Positions 35,364 through 42,840 of a DNA stretch of 64,000 nt are shown one piece after another (position 1 is the stretch's first letter; the number at the start of each line of letters is the position of its first letter). The notes below the pieces were generated by a model, which was given only the letters and a program-made list of their open reading frames with translations, searched no databases and was not told the DNA's origin. This DNA comes from Pseudacidovorax sp. NFM-22. Its GTDB lineage: Bacteria > Pseudomonadota > Gammaproteobacteria > Burkholderiales > Burkholderiaceae_C. The DNA lies in contig NZ_JACBFY010000007.1 of the NCBI RefSeq assembly GCF_021401245.1, positions 186,001 to 250,000 on the forward strand, written 5' to 3'. Made by a program: the position numbers and the translations under genes.

Positions 35364-36209
35364 TCAGAGGTTCGAAGGAAGGGCCGATGCCGAAGCGCCG
35401 GCCATGAGAAGTCGGCACGCCCGGTGGACGTCGTGCGCCGGGTCGGCCAGGGCCTCGACCACGGCGAAGTGGCCTGCGCCCGGGCAGACGTCCGCCACGG
35501 GCACCGCCGCCTCGCCCCAGGCCTCGCGCAGCCACTGCGTCTGGCGCTGGAACTCCGCGCTTTCCGCGCCGCCGACCACGGCATGGACCACGGTCCCGGC
35601 GGCCGGGCGATGCAGCGCAGGGCTCCAGGCCCGGGCCGTCTGCGCCGTGAGCTGCAGATCGCCATGCAGGAAGGGCACCTGCATCAGTGGCCGCAGGTCA
35701 TGCAGGCCCGACAGGCCGAACACCCGGGCCGCCTGCCGCACGCCGAGCATGGCCGCCAGGTGACCGCCCGCCGAATGGCCGGCCACGGTGATGCGCGCCG
35801 GCCCCGGGGCGCACCAGGTCGCCGCCTGCGCTTCGACCCAGCGCAGGGCCGCCCCGGCCTGGTCGAGGATGGTGCCGATGGTCACGGCCGGGCACAGCGC
35901 GTAGTTGGGCAGCACGACCGCGGTGCCGGCCGCCGTGAACGCCGGCGCGATGAAACGGTGCAGCGCCTTGTCCGAGCCGCGCCAGAAGCCGCCGTGGAAG
36001 AACACCAGCACGTCCCGCACCGGGGTGCCGGGCGCGGGCATGAACACATCGAGCGTCTCGGCCGGCGTCGGGCCATAGGGCACGTCGAGGCGTCCTCCCA
36101 GAGTCTCGACCGCCTGCGCGGACCGGCGGGCCCACGCGCCGAACAGCGCCTTGGGGTCCACGCCGGCCAGGGCCTGGTACTGGGCATCCCACCACGATGC
36201 ATCTGGCAT
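35364..36209 (-). CDS. Alpha/beta hydrolase, kynurenine-formamidase-like
   Basis: A 281-residue alpha/beta hydrolase. The ATG at 36209 is preceded by GGAAGG at good spacing; the ATG at 36224 has none. The oxyanion motif HGGFWRGSDK (72-81), the nucleophile elbow AGHSAGGH (Ser146) and a late His (GAGHFAVVEAL) complete the triad layout. The HGGFW motif is typical of bacterial arylformamidase/esterase proteins. It is the first enzyme gene after the MarR regulator, with an inverted repeat just upstream. Confidence 0.82.
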   Translation of the reverse strand: MPDASWWDAQYQALAGVDPKALFGAWARRSAQAVETLGGRLDVPYGPTPAETLDVFMPAPGTPVRDVLVFFHGGFWRGSDKALHRFIAPAFTAAGTAVVLPNYALCPAVTIGTILDQAGAALRWVEAQAATWCAPGPARITVAGHSAGGHLAAMLGVRQAARVFGLSGLHDLRPLMQVPFLHGDLQLTAQTARAWSPALHRPAAGTVVHAVVGGAESAEFQRQTQWLREAWGEAAVPVADVCPGAGHFAVVEALADPAHDVHRACRLLMAGASASALPSNL

Positions 36210-36228
36210 GTCGGCGCCTTCCATTTAG

Positions 36229-36240
36229 TACGTATTCGTA
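36229..36240. promoter_or_regulatory. Inverted repeat, candidate MarR operator
   Basis: TACG-TATT-CGTA, a perfect 4-bp-arm dyad in a short AT-rich gap between the marR stop (36291) and the hydrolase start (36209). The surrounding bases (AGTACGTATTCGTATCATATG) are strikingly AT-rich for this chromosome. Position directly upstream of the first structural gene makes it a plausible operator for the adjacent MarR protein; binding is inferred. Confidence 0.4.
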
Positions 36241-36290
36241 TCATATGGACGGAGGGCGAGGTCGGCAAGCCGCGGCTGCGTCTTTGCGGT

Positions 36291-36722
36291 TCAGCCGCCG
36301 AAATCGAGCATCTTGCGCAGCAGGGCGGCCAGTTGCTCGCGTTCGGCCTCGCTCAGCCGGCGGGCCACCTCGGCCTGGTATTCGCGGGCGAGCGCCAGGC
36401 CATGCGCCAGCACGGCTTCGCCGGCGGGGGTCAGGTGCAGGCAGAACTGCCGGGCGTCGACCGGCGACCTTTCGCGCCGAAGCAGGTCCTTGCCGATGGC
36501 GCGCATGACCAGGTCGCTGCAGGTATTGGCATCGAGCCCGATCTCCTGGGCTGCCTGGCTCTGCGAGATGCCCGGCCGCTGCGCGATCGCCACCAGCAGC
36601 GCCAGCTGGCGCGACGTGAAGTCCGTGCCATAGACCTGGCTGAAGATGGCGTCGGCCGCAAAGTGGGCGCGCCGCAGCAGGTAGGGCAGGTGGGCTTGAA
36701 GGTCGAAGGTGGTGTGGGTCAT
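36291..36722 (-). CDS. MarR family transcriptional regulator
   Basis: A 143-residue MarR protein with the winged HTH: FTSRQLALLVAIAQRPGISQ, SQAAQEIGLDANTCSDLVMRA (recognition helix) and the wing LLRRERSPVDARQFCLHLTPAG, then the C-terminal dimerisation helix. It is the first gene of the minus-strand catabolic run at 29.2-36.7 kb and probably represses it until a pathway acid or its CoA ester binds. Confidence 0.92.
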   Translation of the reverse strand: MTHTTFDLQAHLPYLLRRAHFAADAIFSQVYGTDFTSRQLALLVAIAQRPGISQSQAAQEIGLDANTCSDLVMRAIGKDLLRRERSPVDARQFCLHLTPAGEAVLAHGLALAREYQAEVARRLSEAEREQLAALLRKMLDFGG

Positions 36723-36807
36723 GGCGCCGGATTCAGTTTAAGCACCCATCCCGAAGGATCGCCTGCGCCAAGGGTCTGCGCCGCTGACGGCCGGCGAGAA
36801 TGCCCCG

Positions 36808-37065
36808 ATGGCCCAAGGCAAGCGCATTTCCACCGACATCGGCGACGACGCCCTCCATTCCATCCAGGCGCTGGGCGCCGCCGCCAAGGCCGCCCGGCTT
36901 GCCGCCGGCGAAGGCCAGGCCGCCGCGGCCGCGCGCCTGGGCGTGCACGTGCAGACCATCGGCCGCATCGAATCGGGCGAGCCGGGCGTCTCCATCGGCC
37001 ACATGGTCGGCCTGCTGGCGCTCTACGGCATCGGCGTGCAGCCGCAGCAGGCGCAGGACCGCTGA
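36808..37065 (+). CDS. Small XRE-type helix-turn-helix protein
   Basis: An 85-residue DNA-binding protein of the Cro/C1 (XRE) type: LGAAAKAARLAAGEGQAAAAARLGVHVQTIGRIESGEPG, then a short helical end. It has no effector domain. The start is 3 bp from the following M16 peptidase gene, so the two are probably co-transcribed. It has the size of a HipB-like antitoxin, but no toxin gene accompanies it. Confidence 0.8.
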   Translation: MAQGKRISTDIGDDALHSIQALGAAAKAARLAAGEGQAAAAARLGVHVQTIGRIESGEPGVSIGHMVGLLALYGIGVQPQQAQDR

Positions 37066-37068
37066 GCG

Positions 37069-38382
37069 ATGGCATCGACCCCGCCCCCGCACGCCCCCGC
37101 CCTGGTCCGCACCTTGCCCAACGGCGTGCGCCTGCTCGCCGTGCCCATGCCGCAGGTGCAGAGCGCCAGCGTCGGCGTCTTCCTGCGCGTGGGCTCGCGC
37201 GACGAGACGCCGGCCACCAACGGCATCAGCCATGTGCTGGAGCACATGGCCTTCAAGGGCACGGCCACGCGCTCGGTGCAGGCCATCAACCTCGACGCCG
37301 AGCGCCTGGGCGCCGACGTCAACGCCTTCACCGGCAAGGACAGCACCGGCTACTTCATGACCGGCCTGGGCCGCCACGCCGAGCCGCTGCTTCGCATGAC
37401 GGCCGACATCGTGCTCAACAGCACCTTTCCCGAGCACGAACTGCAGCGCGAGCTGGAGGTGATCCGGCAGGAGGCCATCGAGTACGACGAAGACCCGCAG
37501 GACAGTGCCGACGACCTGCTCGACCGCGCGATCTGGGGCGAGGCATCGATGGGCATGCCGGTGATCGGCACGTTGGAGAACATCGAAGGCTTCCGCCGCG
37601 ACGATCTCGTTCGCCATGTGCAGGCGCACTACGTGGCCGACAAGACCATCGTGGCAGCGGCGGGCAACTTCGACGTCGAGGGGTGGATGGCCCTGGCGGC
37701 GCAGCTCTTCGGTGCGATGCCTTCCTCGGCCGCGGCTGCCGCCCAGGCGCCCGAGCCGGCGGCCTACGTGGGCCAGGCCCTCGCGCGGCGCTTCACGCAG
37801 GTGTCGCAGGTGTTCGTCAACGTCGCCTATCCCATCGCGCCGGCAAGCGCCGACGGTCTGCTGGCGCCGCGCTGGCGCCTCACGGCCCAGCTGGCGGCCA
37901 ACCTGCTGGGCAGCGGCATGTCGGCGCCCCTGTCCGACACCATCCGCGAGAAGCTGGGCCTGGCCTACACCGTGGACGCCAGCATCGACAAGGGCGACGT
38001 CTGGGCCAACTTCATCGTGAGCGCCGTGACCACGCCCGACAAGCTCGATGCGCTGGTCGCGGCCACCGGCGACCTGCTGCGCGCGCATGCCGCCAGCATC
38101 GATCCCATCCACCTGGAGCGCGCCCGCAACCAGCTGACCGTGTCGCGCGTGCGCACCGCCGAGCGCACCTACGGGACAATGGAACAGGCGGTGGAAGAGC
38201 TGCTGGCCACCGGTACCGTGATGCCCATGGCCGAGACGCTGGCGCTGATCGAGGAGATCGGGGCCCATGAAGTGCGTGCCGTGTTCGAGCGCATGCTGGC
38301 GCATGCGCCCGCGGTGGCGATCACGGGCAAGGGGGCGACGGCGCGGCAGGCCAAGGCGCTGGCCGCGCGGCTGGCGGGATAG
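37069..38382 (+). CDS. M16 family zinc metallopeptidase
   Basis: A 437-residue M16 peptidase (pitrilysin/mitochondrial processing peptidase-like). The inverted zinc motif HxxEH is intact at His55, Glu58 and His59, and the third ligand Glu135 lies 76 residues later as expected. The C-terminal half (LGLAYTVDASIDKGD) is the second, inactive-like M16 domain. No signal peptide is visible, so it is cytosolic. It is preceded by a small HTH gene. Confidence 0.92.
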   Translation: MASTPPPHAPALVRTLPNGVRLLAVPMPQVQSASVGVFLRVGSRDETPATNGISHVLEHMAFKGTATRSVQAINLDAERLGADVNAFTGKDSTGYFMTGLGRHAEPLLRMTADIVLNSTFPEHELQRELEVIRQEAIEYDEDPQDSADDLLDRAIWGEASMGMPVIGTLENIEGFRRDDLVRHVQAHYVADKTIVAAAGNFDVEGWMALAAQLFGAMPSSAAAAAQAPEPAAYVGQALARRFTQVSQVFVNVAYPIAPASADGLLAPRWRLTAQLAANLLGSGMSAPLSDTIREKLGLAYTVDASIDKGDVWANFIVSAVTTPDKLDALVAATGDLLRAHAASIDPIHLERARNQLTVSRVRTAERTYGTMEQAVEELLATGTVMPMAETLALIEEIGAHEVRAVFERMLAHAPAVAITGKGATARQAKALAARLAG

Positions 38383-38418
38383 CCGCAGAGCGCCACCTCC
38401 GGCGTGCGGTCGCGCGAC

Positions 38419-38440
38419 GGCCCTCAACGGGCCTTGTATT
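38419..38440 (+). terminator. Candidate intrinsic terminator after M16 gene
   Basis: GGCCC-TCAAC-GGGCC hairpin (38419-38433) followed by TTGTATT, 37 bp after the peptidase stop and before a convergent LysR gene. The stem is short but GC-pure, and the T-rich tail is unusual for this GC-rich sequence. Confidence 0.45.
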
Positions 38441-38510
38441 GCGACGAGCCGCCCCAGGCTTCATTCATCAAGACCACAGCCGTGCGCCGTATGCCAGCCG
38501 CTCCTGCCCT

Positions 38511-39398
38511 TCAGAGCGACGCGTGGCGCTGCAACCCCAGCAACAACGCATCGAACGTGACCTTGCAGCGAGCACTGTGGCGCAGGTCTTCGTGCATCGT
38601 GACCCACGTCTCCAGTGGAAGCGCGAAGTCATCGGCCAATACCCGCACCAGTTCCGGTTCGCGCCTTGCCAGCGCAACCTGGCAAACGCCGATGCCCGCT
38701 CCCGCACGGATCAGGGCGAGTTGGCCCAGGTCGCTGTCCGTGCGCATGGCAAAGGCGTTGCGCCGCCACCCCGGCAGCGCCTTGCTGGCCGCGCGCAGGA
38801 AGGGGGTCTCCGCATCGAAGCCGATCAATGCATGCTTCGCCAGTTCGGCCGGTTTCTCCGGCGTGCCGTGTTCACGCAGGTAGCGGGGATGCGCATGCAA
38901 GCCCAGCTCCACGACGCCGATGCGCCGGGCCAGCAAGGCGTCCTGGTTGGGCGGCGTCATGCGGACGGCAATGTCGGCTTCGCGCAGCAGCAGATCCTGG
39001 ACGCGGTTGGTCAGCGCAAGCTCGATCTTGAGTTCAGGATGCGTCGCTTGCAGTTGCGCCACGATGGGCGGCAGGACCTCGACGCCGATGACTTCGCTGG
39101 CGCTGATGCGCACCGTGCCCTTGACGTCACCCTGGCCTTCCGCCGCGCGCAGCAGTGCGGCTGCCGAACTGCCCATGGCCTGCGCGTAGGGCTTGAGCTC
39201 CAGCGCCGCCGGCGTGGGCAGGAGCCCCAGTTGCGAGCGGCTGAACAGGTCGAGGCCCAGGGACTTCTCCAGTGCTTCGATGTGCCGACCCACCGTCGGC
39301 TGCGCCAGCCCCAGGGCGCGGGCGGCACCGGACAGCGAGCCTTCCTGCAGCACGCTGAGGTAGGAGCGATAGAGTTCCCAGCTAGGCTCGGATGCCAT
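38511..39398 (-). CDS. LysR family transcriptional regulator
   Basis: A 295-residue LysR protein: SYLSVLQEGSLSGAARALGLAQPTVGRHIEALEKSLG is the N-terminal HTH, followed by the two-lobed effector domain (VKGTVRISASEVIGVEVLPP). It is divergent from an NAD-binding reductase gene, with 91 bp of AT-rich DNA between the two starts, the usual arrangement for a LysR regulator and its target. Confidence 0.93.
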   Translation of the reverse strand: MASEPSWELYRSYLSVLQEGSLSGAARALGLAQPTVGRHIEALEKSLGLDLFSRSQLGLLPTPAALELKPYAQAMGSSAAALLRAAEGQGDVKGTVRISASEVIGVEVLPPIVAQLQATHPELKIELALTNRVQDLLLREADIAVRMTPPNQDALLARRIGVVELGLHAHPRYLREHGTPEKPAELAKHALIGFDAETPFLRAASKALPGWRRNAFAMRTDSDLGQLALIRAGAGIGVCQVALARREPELVRVLADDFALPLETWVTMHEDLRHSARCKVTFDALLLGLQRHASL

Positions 39399-39489
39399 AC
39401 ATAAATCTATAGCGGCTATGCAAAGTTAGTCAATTTCATTCTAGTGAGGGCGTGCTGAGAATCCTCTCATGTTCAAGAGGAAATTCGAC
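39399..39489. promoter_or_regulatory. Divergent LysR/reductase promoter region
   Basis: An AT-rich gap that contains ATACATAAATCTATAG, then GGCTATGCAAAGTTAGTC and AATTTCATTCTAG; T-N11-A LysR-type boxes could be drawn but none is clean enough to name. AGAGGA before the reductase ATG at 39490 decides that start. Assignment as a shared promoter rests on gene orientation. Confidence 0.4.
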
Positions 39490-40581
39490 ATGCAAACCAG
39501 CAACACAGCCTTGGTCCTCGGCGCCACAGGTGGCATCGGTGGTGAGGTTGCCCGGCAGCTTCGCGACGCGGGGTGGAAGGTGCGCGGGCTCAAGCGCGGC
39601 CAGCAGGCCACCACGACTCGGGATGGCATCACCTGGATCGCCGGCGATGCGATGAATCGCGACGACGTCATTGCGGCGGCGCAGGGCTGCTCGGTGATCG
39701 TGCACGCGGTGAACCCGCCGGGCTACCGCCGTTGGGCAGAGCTGGTACTGCCCATGCTCGACAACACGATCGCCGCAGCGACGGAGCAGGGCGCCACCAT
39801 CGTGCTGCCAGGCACCGTCTACAACTTCGGCCCGGACGCCTTCCCGGAGTTGCGCGAAGACTCGCCCCAGCACCCGCAAACCCGCAAGGGCGCGATCCGC
39901 GTCGAGCTGGAGCAGCGCCTGCGCTCGGCCACCGCCCGCGGTGCGCGCGCCATCGTGGTCCGCGGTGGCGACTTCTTCGGCCCCAGACCGGGCAACAGCT
40001 GGTTCTCGCAAGGGCTGGTCAAGCCGGGCCGCCCGGTCAGCGTCGTCAACCTTCCGGGCCGCAGCGGAACCGGCCATCAGTGGTGCTATCTGCCGGACGT
40101 GGCGCGCACGATGGTCGAATTGCTGGCGCGGCGTCACTCGCTGGAGCCATTTGCGGTGTTCCACATGAAGGGGCACTGGGACGCCGACGGCACGCAGATG
40201 GCCGAAGCCATCCGCCGCGTCGTGCTTCGCCGCAGCGGCCATGCGCCGAAATTGCGCGCATTCCCGTGGTGGATGCTGACGCTGGCGTCGCCCTTCGTCG
40301 CCACCTTCCGCGAAATGCGCGAGTTGCGCTACCTCTGGCAGGAGCCGGTGCACATGGGCAACGACAAGCTGAAGTCCGTGCTCGGCGAGGAGCCGCACAC
40401 GCCGCTCGACGAGGCCGTGGAGGCTGCCCTGGAAGGCATGGGGTGTCTCGCTGCCGGTACCCGGCGTGAACCGGCGGTCAGTGCACCATCAACACCGGCA
40501 GGGTCATCGACGCCAGTACGCTCCGTGTCATGCCGCCCGTCGCCCACTCGTGAACGCGGCTATGGCCCCAGCAACCCATGA
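39490..40581 (+). CDS. NAD(P)-binding epimerase/dehydratase-family protein
   Basis: An extended-SDR protein of 363 residues; the ATG at 39490 is preferred over 39469 because AGAGGA precedes it. The cofactor loop LVLGATGGIGGEVARQLRDAG is at the N-terminus, with IVHAVNPPGYRRW and GTVYNFGP further on. Homology-like sequence ends near residue 325 (DEAVEAALEGMG). The last ~40 residues (from AAGTRREP) read through 104 bp of the convergent universal stress gene and look like a tail gained by loss of the original stop. Substrate unknown; probably controlled by the divergent LysR protein. Confidence 0.82.
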   Translation: MQTSNTALVLGATGGIGGEVARQLRDAGWKVRGLKRGQQATTTRDGITWIAGDAMNRDDVIAAAQGCSVIVHAVNPPGYRRWAELVLPMLDNTIAAATEQGATIVLPGTVYNFGPDAFPELREDSPQHPQTRKGAIRVELEQRLRSATARGARAIVVRGGDFFGPRPGNSWFSQGLVKPGRPVSVVNLPGRSGTGHQWCYLPDVARTMVELLARRHSLEPFAVFHMKGHWDADGTQMAEAIRRVVLRRSGHAPKLRAFPWWMLTLASPFVATFREMRELRYLWQEPVHMGNDKLKSVLGEEPHTPLDEAVEAALEGMGCLAAGTRREPAVSAPSTPAGSSTPVRSVSCRPSPTRERGYGPSNP

Positions 40582-41302
40582 CCAGCAGGCCGGAGCCCAG
40601 ATCCGCGGCGAGCGAAAGCAGGCGCTCGGGCGCATCGCCGTGCTCGCGGCCGCCGTCATGGACCACGGCGTCGATGCCGTGCTGCTGCAGTTGCGCCTTC
40701 AACGGCGCCAGCGCCTCCAGGGCCGCCTCCGAGTACGAGACCAGGTCGACGCCGCGCGCCAGCCGCATCCAGGGGATGGCCGCCGTGACGGCCCTGGCGC
40801 ACTCGCGGGTCGGCCTCCAGGCCACCAGCACACGGCGGCCCAACGGGTCGAAGCGGCCGGCCCACGGCACCACCAGCGTGGGCTTGCCGCTCGCGATCAT
40901 CACCGCGCTGGCGAAGCCTGCGGGCACTTCGTCCACCTGAGGATCCGCCGGATCGCGCTGCCCCAGAACGACGAGATCGTGGAACAGCGCGCTCTGGGCA
41001 AAGGCCCAGGGCGTGCTGCCGCGCGGTGACAGCAGACGGAGGCGGTCGGAGCCGGCCGCCACGATGTCGAAGCTCGTCCTTGCCCGGTCGAGCGCCTCCC
41101 GGTCCAGGGTCTGGAGCGACGACAGCGCCGCACCGGTGAAATCCATGGCGTAGGGGTAGCGCTCGTACGCGCTGAGGATGCAGGGCAGCACATCGCATTG
41201 CGCACCAAATGCCTGCGCGAGGTCGGACGCGAGGCGCAGCCGCGCGGCGCTGTGGGACGAACTGTCGAGGTGGACGAGGATGGATCGGGGTGGCGTCGGC
41301 AT
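40478..41302 (-). CDS. Universal stress protein family (tandem UspA)
   Basis: A 274-residue protein of two UspA domains. The first begins SILVHLDSSSHSAARLRLA; the second begins RRVLVAWRPTRECARAV and ends with the ATP-binding pattern GCWGHSRVHEWATGGMTRSVL (G-2x-G-9x-G-S/T type), so the second domain probably binds ATP. The final residues (LPVLMVH) are typical. It overlaps the convergent reductase gene by 104 bp at its 3' end. Confidence 0.88.
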   Translation of the reverse strand: MPTPPRSILVHLDSSSHSAARLRLASDLAQAFGAQCDVLPCILSAYERYPYAMDFTGAALSSLQTLDREALDRARTSFDIVAAGSDRLRLLSPRGSTPWAFAQSALFHDLVVLGQRDPADPQVDEVPAGFASAVMIASGKPTLVVPWAGRFDPLGRRVLVAWRPTRECARAVTAAIPWMRLARGVDLVSYSEAALEALAPLKAQLQQHGIDAVVHDGGREHGDAPERLLSLAADLGSGLLVMGCWGHSRVHEWATGGMTRSVLASMTLPVLMVH

Positions 41303-41497
41303 GGCTGCTTCTCTCTCGAATGCGCCGGCGGCACGGGCGTCTCGCCGCGTTGGCGCGGAACGGGGAGCGGACGCATCCCGTCGACGGAGACGGGATGGCA
41401 CCATCGTGCAACGCAGCCTTGGCGCACGGCTTGCGCTGGGTCAAGCACATGCGGCTGGCGTCTCGGCGGCCAGCAGTCCGCCCGATCGCGTCGGCGC

Positions 41498-41713
41498 TCA
41501 GACGGAGCGGATGAAGCGCTCGGCCAGCGCCACGATCCGATCCTTGTCGTGATCCATCGAGGCGATGTGGTACGAGTTGTCCAGCCAGGCCATCTCCACC
41601 CGCCTGGCGCCCACCTTGCCTGCGATCAGCGGGCCGTTGGCGGGGTCGACCTTGATGTCCGAACCGACGCCCGGCACGGTGTCGGGCAGACGCTGGTCGC
41701 GCGGCGCGGGCAT
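41498..41713 (-). pseudogene. Remnant of an alpha/beta-hydrolase (carboxylesterase C-terminus)
   Basis: A 71-residue open frame whose end (VEMAWLDNSYHIASMDHDKDRIVALAERFI) matches the C-terminus of Est30-like carboxylesterases, including the catalytic-His segment NSYHIASMDHDKD. The nucleophile Ser domain is absent. The segment DTVPGVGSDIK followed directly by VDPANGPLIAG looks like two family regions brought together by an internal deletion. It lies just downstream of the phosphosulfolactate-synthase-like gene. Non-functional as an esterase. Confidence 0.6.
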
Positions 41714-41734
41714 GCGCGCCGCCGCCGGAGGGGG

Positions 41735-42547
41735 CTAGGCAGGCTCGAAGCCCGCCAGCCGGTAGGCGCCTTGCGGATGCGAGGTGTCGCCGGCAAAGCC
41801 GCGGCGCACGAGCTCGGTGATGTAGAGCTCGTCCCATTCCACTTTGGCCAGGTTCACTTCGGTGCCCAGCTCCTTGACCAGCAGGCTGCAGATCTTGTGC
41901 TTGTAGTCGCGCGAGACCCCGGGAATGATCACCACCGGCAGCTCGTAGATCAGCTTATTGGGCGGAAAGCGCCGCGCCAGCTCGGCGATGAGGGCAAGCC
42001 GCACCTCCGTGCCCGCGAACAGCTCCGAGGCTTCCAGGAAGACCCAGTCCGCCCCCGCATCGAGGCAGTTGGCCACGTCCTGCACCAGCGAGGCATCGTC
42101 CATCGAGCCTTCCTTGCGGCCGACCTCGCCGAACACCGTCAGCCCCTTCGACTTGGCCAGCGCAATGGCCGCGGCCTTGTCGCGCGCCTCCGGCTTGAGC
42201 AGGTTGTCCGAGACCTCGATGCCGGTGAAGCCGGTCTGCACCACCTCGTCGACGAAATGGTCGTAGCGGCCCATCTTCAACGCCAGCTCGGCGAACAGGC
42301 CGCCCGGCGAGGTGGAGATGCCCGCCGCCTTGTAGCTGGCGAGCTTGGCCTGCAGCAGATCCTGCGGCATGAAGCGGGCGATGCCGGCCGCGATCTTGGC
42401 GAAGTCGATGAACTCGCCGGCCGACTCGACGGTGTCGTTCTGCCGGGCCAGCCCCATGCCCCAGTCGATCATCATGGTCAGGCCCAGCGTGCGCGGCTTG
42501 GTCTGGCGCTCGGGGATGGGGAAGTCGGGGAATGCGGGTTCGTACAT
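41735..42547 (-). CDS. Phosphosulfolactate synthase (ComA)-like protein
   Basis: A 270-residue TIM-barrel protein similar to phosphosulfolactate synthase, which adds sulfite to phosphoenolpyruvate: RTLGLTMMIDWGMG at the N-terminus, EFIDFAKIAAG, GFTGIEVSDNLL, LTVFGEVGRKEGS and DWVFLEASELF. AGGAGA precedes the ATG. The real reaction in bacteria outside the coenzyme M pathway is uncertain; homologues are common beside transport genes. It is preceded by the surviving 3' end of a Bug receptor gene (29 bp gap), implying an original receptor-enzyme operon. Confidence 0.8.
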   Translation of the reverse strand: MYEPAFPDFPIPERQTKPRTLGLTMMIDWGMGLARQNDTVESAGEFIDFAKIAAGIARFMPQDLLQAKLASYKAAGISTSPGGLFAELALKMGRYDHFVDEVVQTGFTGIEVSDNLLKPEARDKAAAIALAKSKGLTVFGEVGRKEGSMDDASLVQDVANCLDAGADWVFLEASELFAGTEVRLALIAELARRFPPNKLIYELPVVIIPGVSRDYKHKICSLLVKELGTEVNLAKVEWDELYITELVRRGFAGDTSHPQGAYRLAGFEPA

Positions 42548-42576
42548 GGAGGCGTCTCCTTCGATGGATCGTTTGG

Positions 42577-42840
42577 TCAGTCGAGGGCCAGGTTGGCCTT
42601 CTTGGCGAGTTCGTCCCAGCGCTGCTGGTCCTTCTGGACGACCTGGGTGGCTTCCGCGCCGCTCGCCATCTCGGGCGCGATGCCCACCGTGGCGAAGCCC
42701 TTGGCGACTTCCGGGTCCTTCAGTGCTTGGTTGATGGCGCCGTTGAGCTTGGCGATGCGCTCGGCCGGCGTGCCCTTGGGCACAGCCACGCTCATTGCCA
42801 CATCCATGCGCTCGCCCAGTTCATGGACGCCAAGCAGCCG
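42577..42840 (-). pseudogene. Decapitated Bug/TctC receptor (3' fragment only)
   Basis: The frame ending at 42577 encodes the last ~85 residues of a Bug receptor: AMSVAVPKGTPAERIAKLNG, INQALKDPEVAKGFATVGIA and a terminal QQRWDELAKKANLALD. Resemblance to the family stops near 42830, where it meets the AT-rich island. The signal peptide and first lobe are gone. Its 3' end keeps normal spacing to the synthase-like gene, so the truncation happened on the upstream side, at the island boundary. Confidence 0.8.

Noticed and set aside
36808-38382. Small XRE protein plus M16 peptidase as a toxin-antitoxin or ImmA/ImmR-like pair
   Set aside because: The peptidase is a full two-domain M16 enzyme, not an ImmA-type HExxH protein, and no toxin is present; probably a simple two-gene unit.
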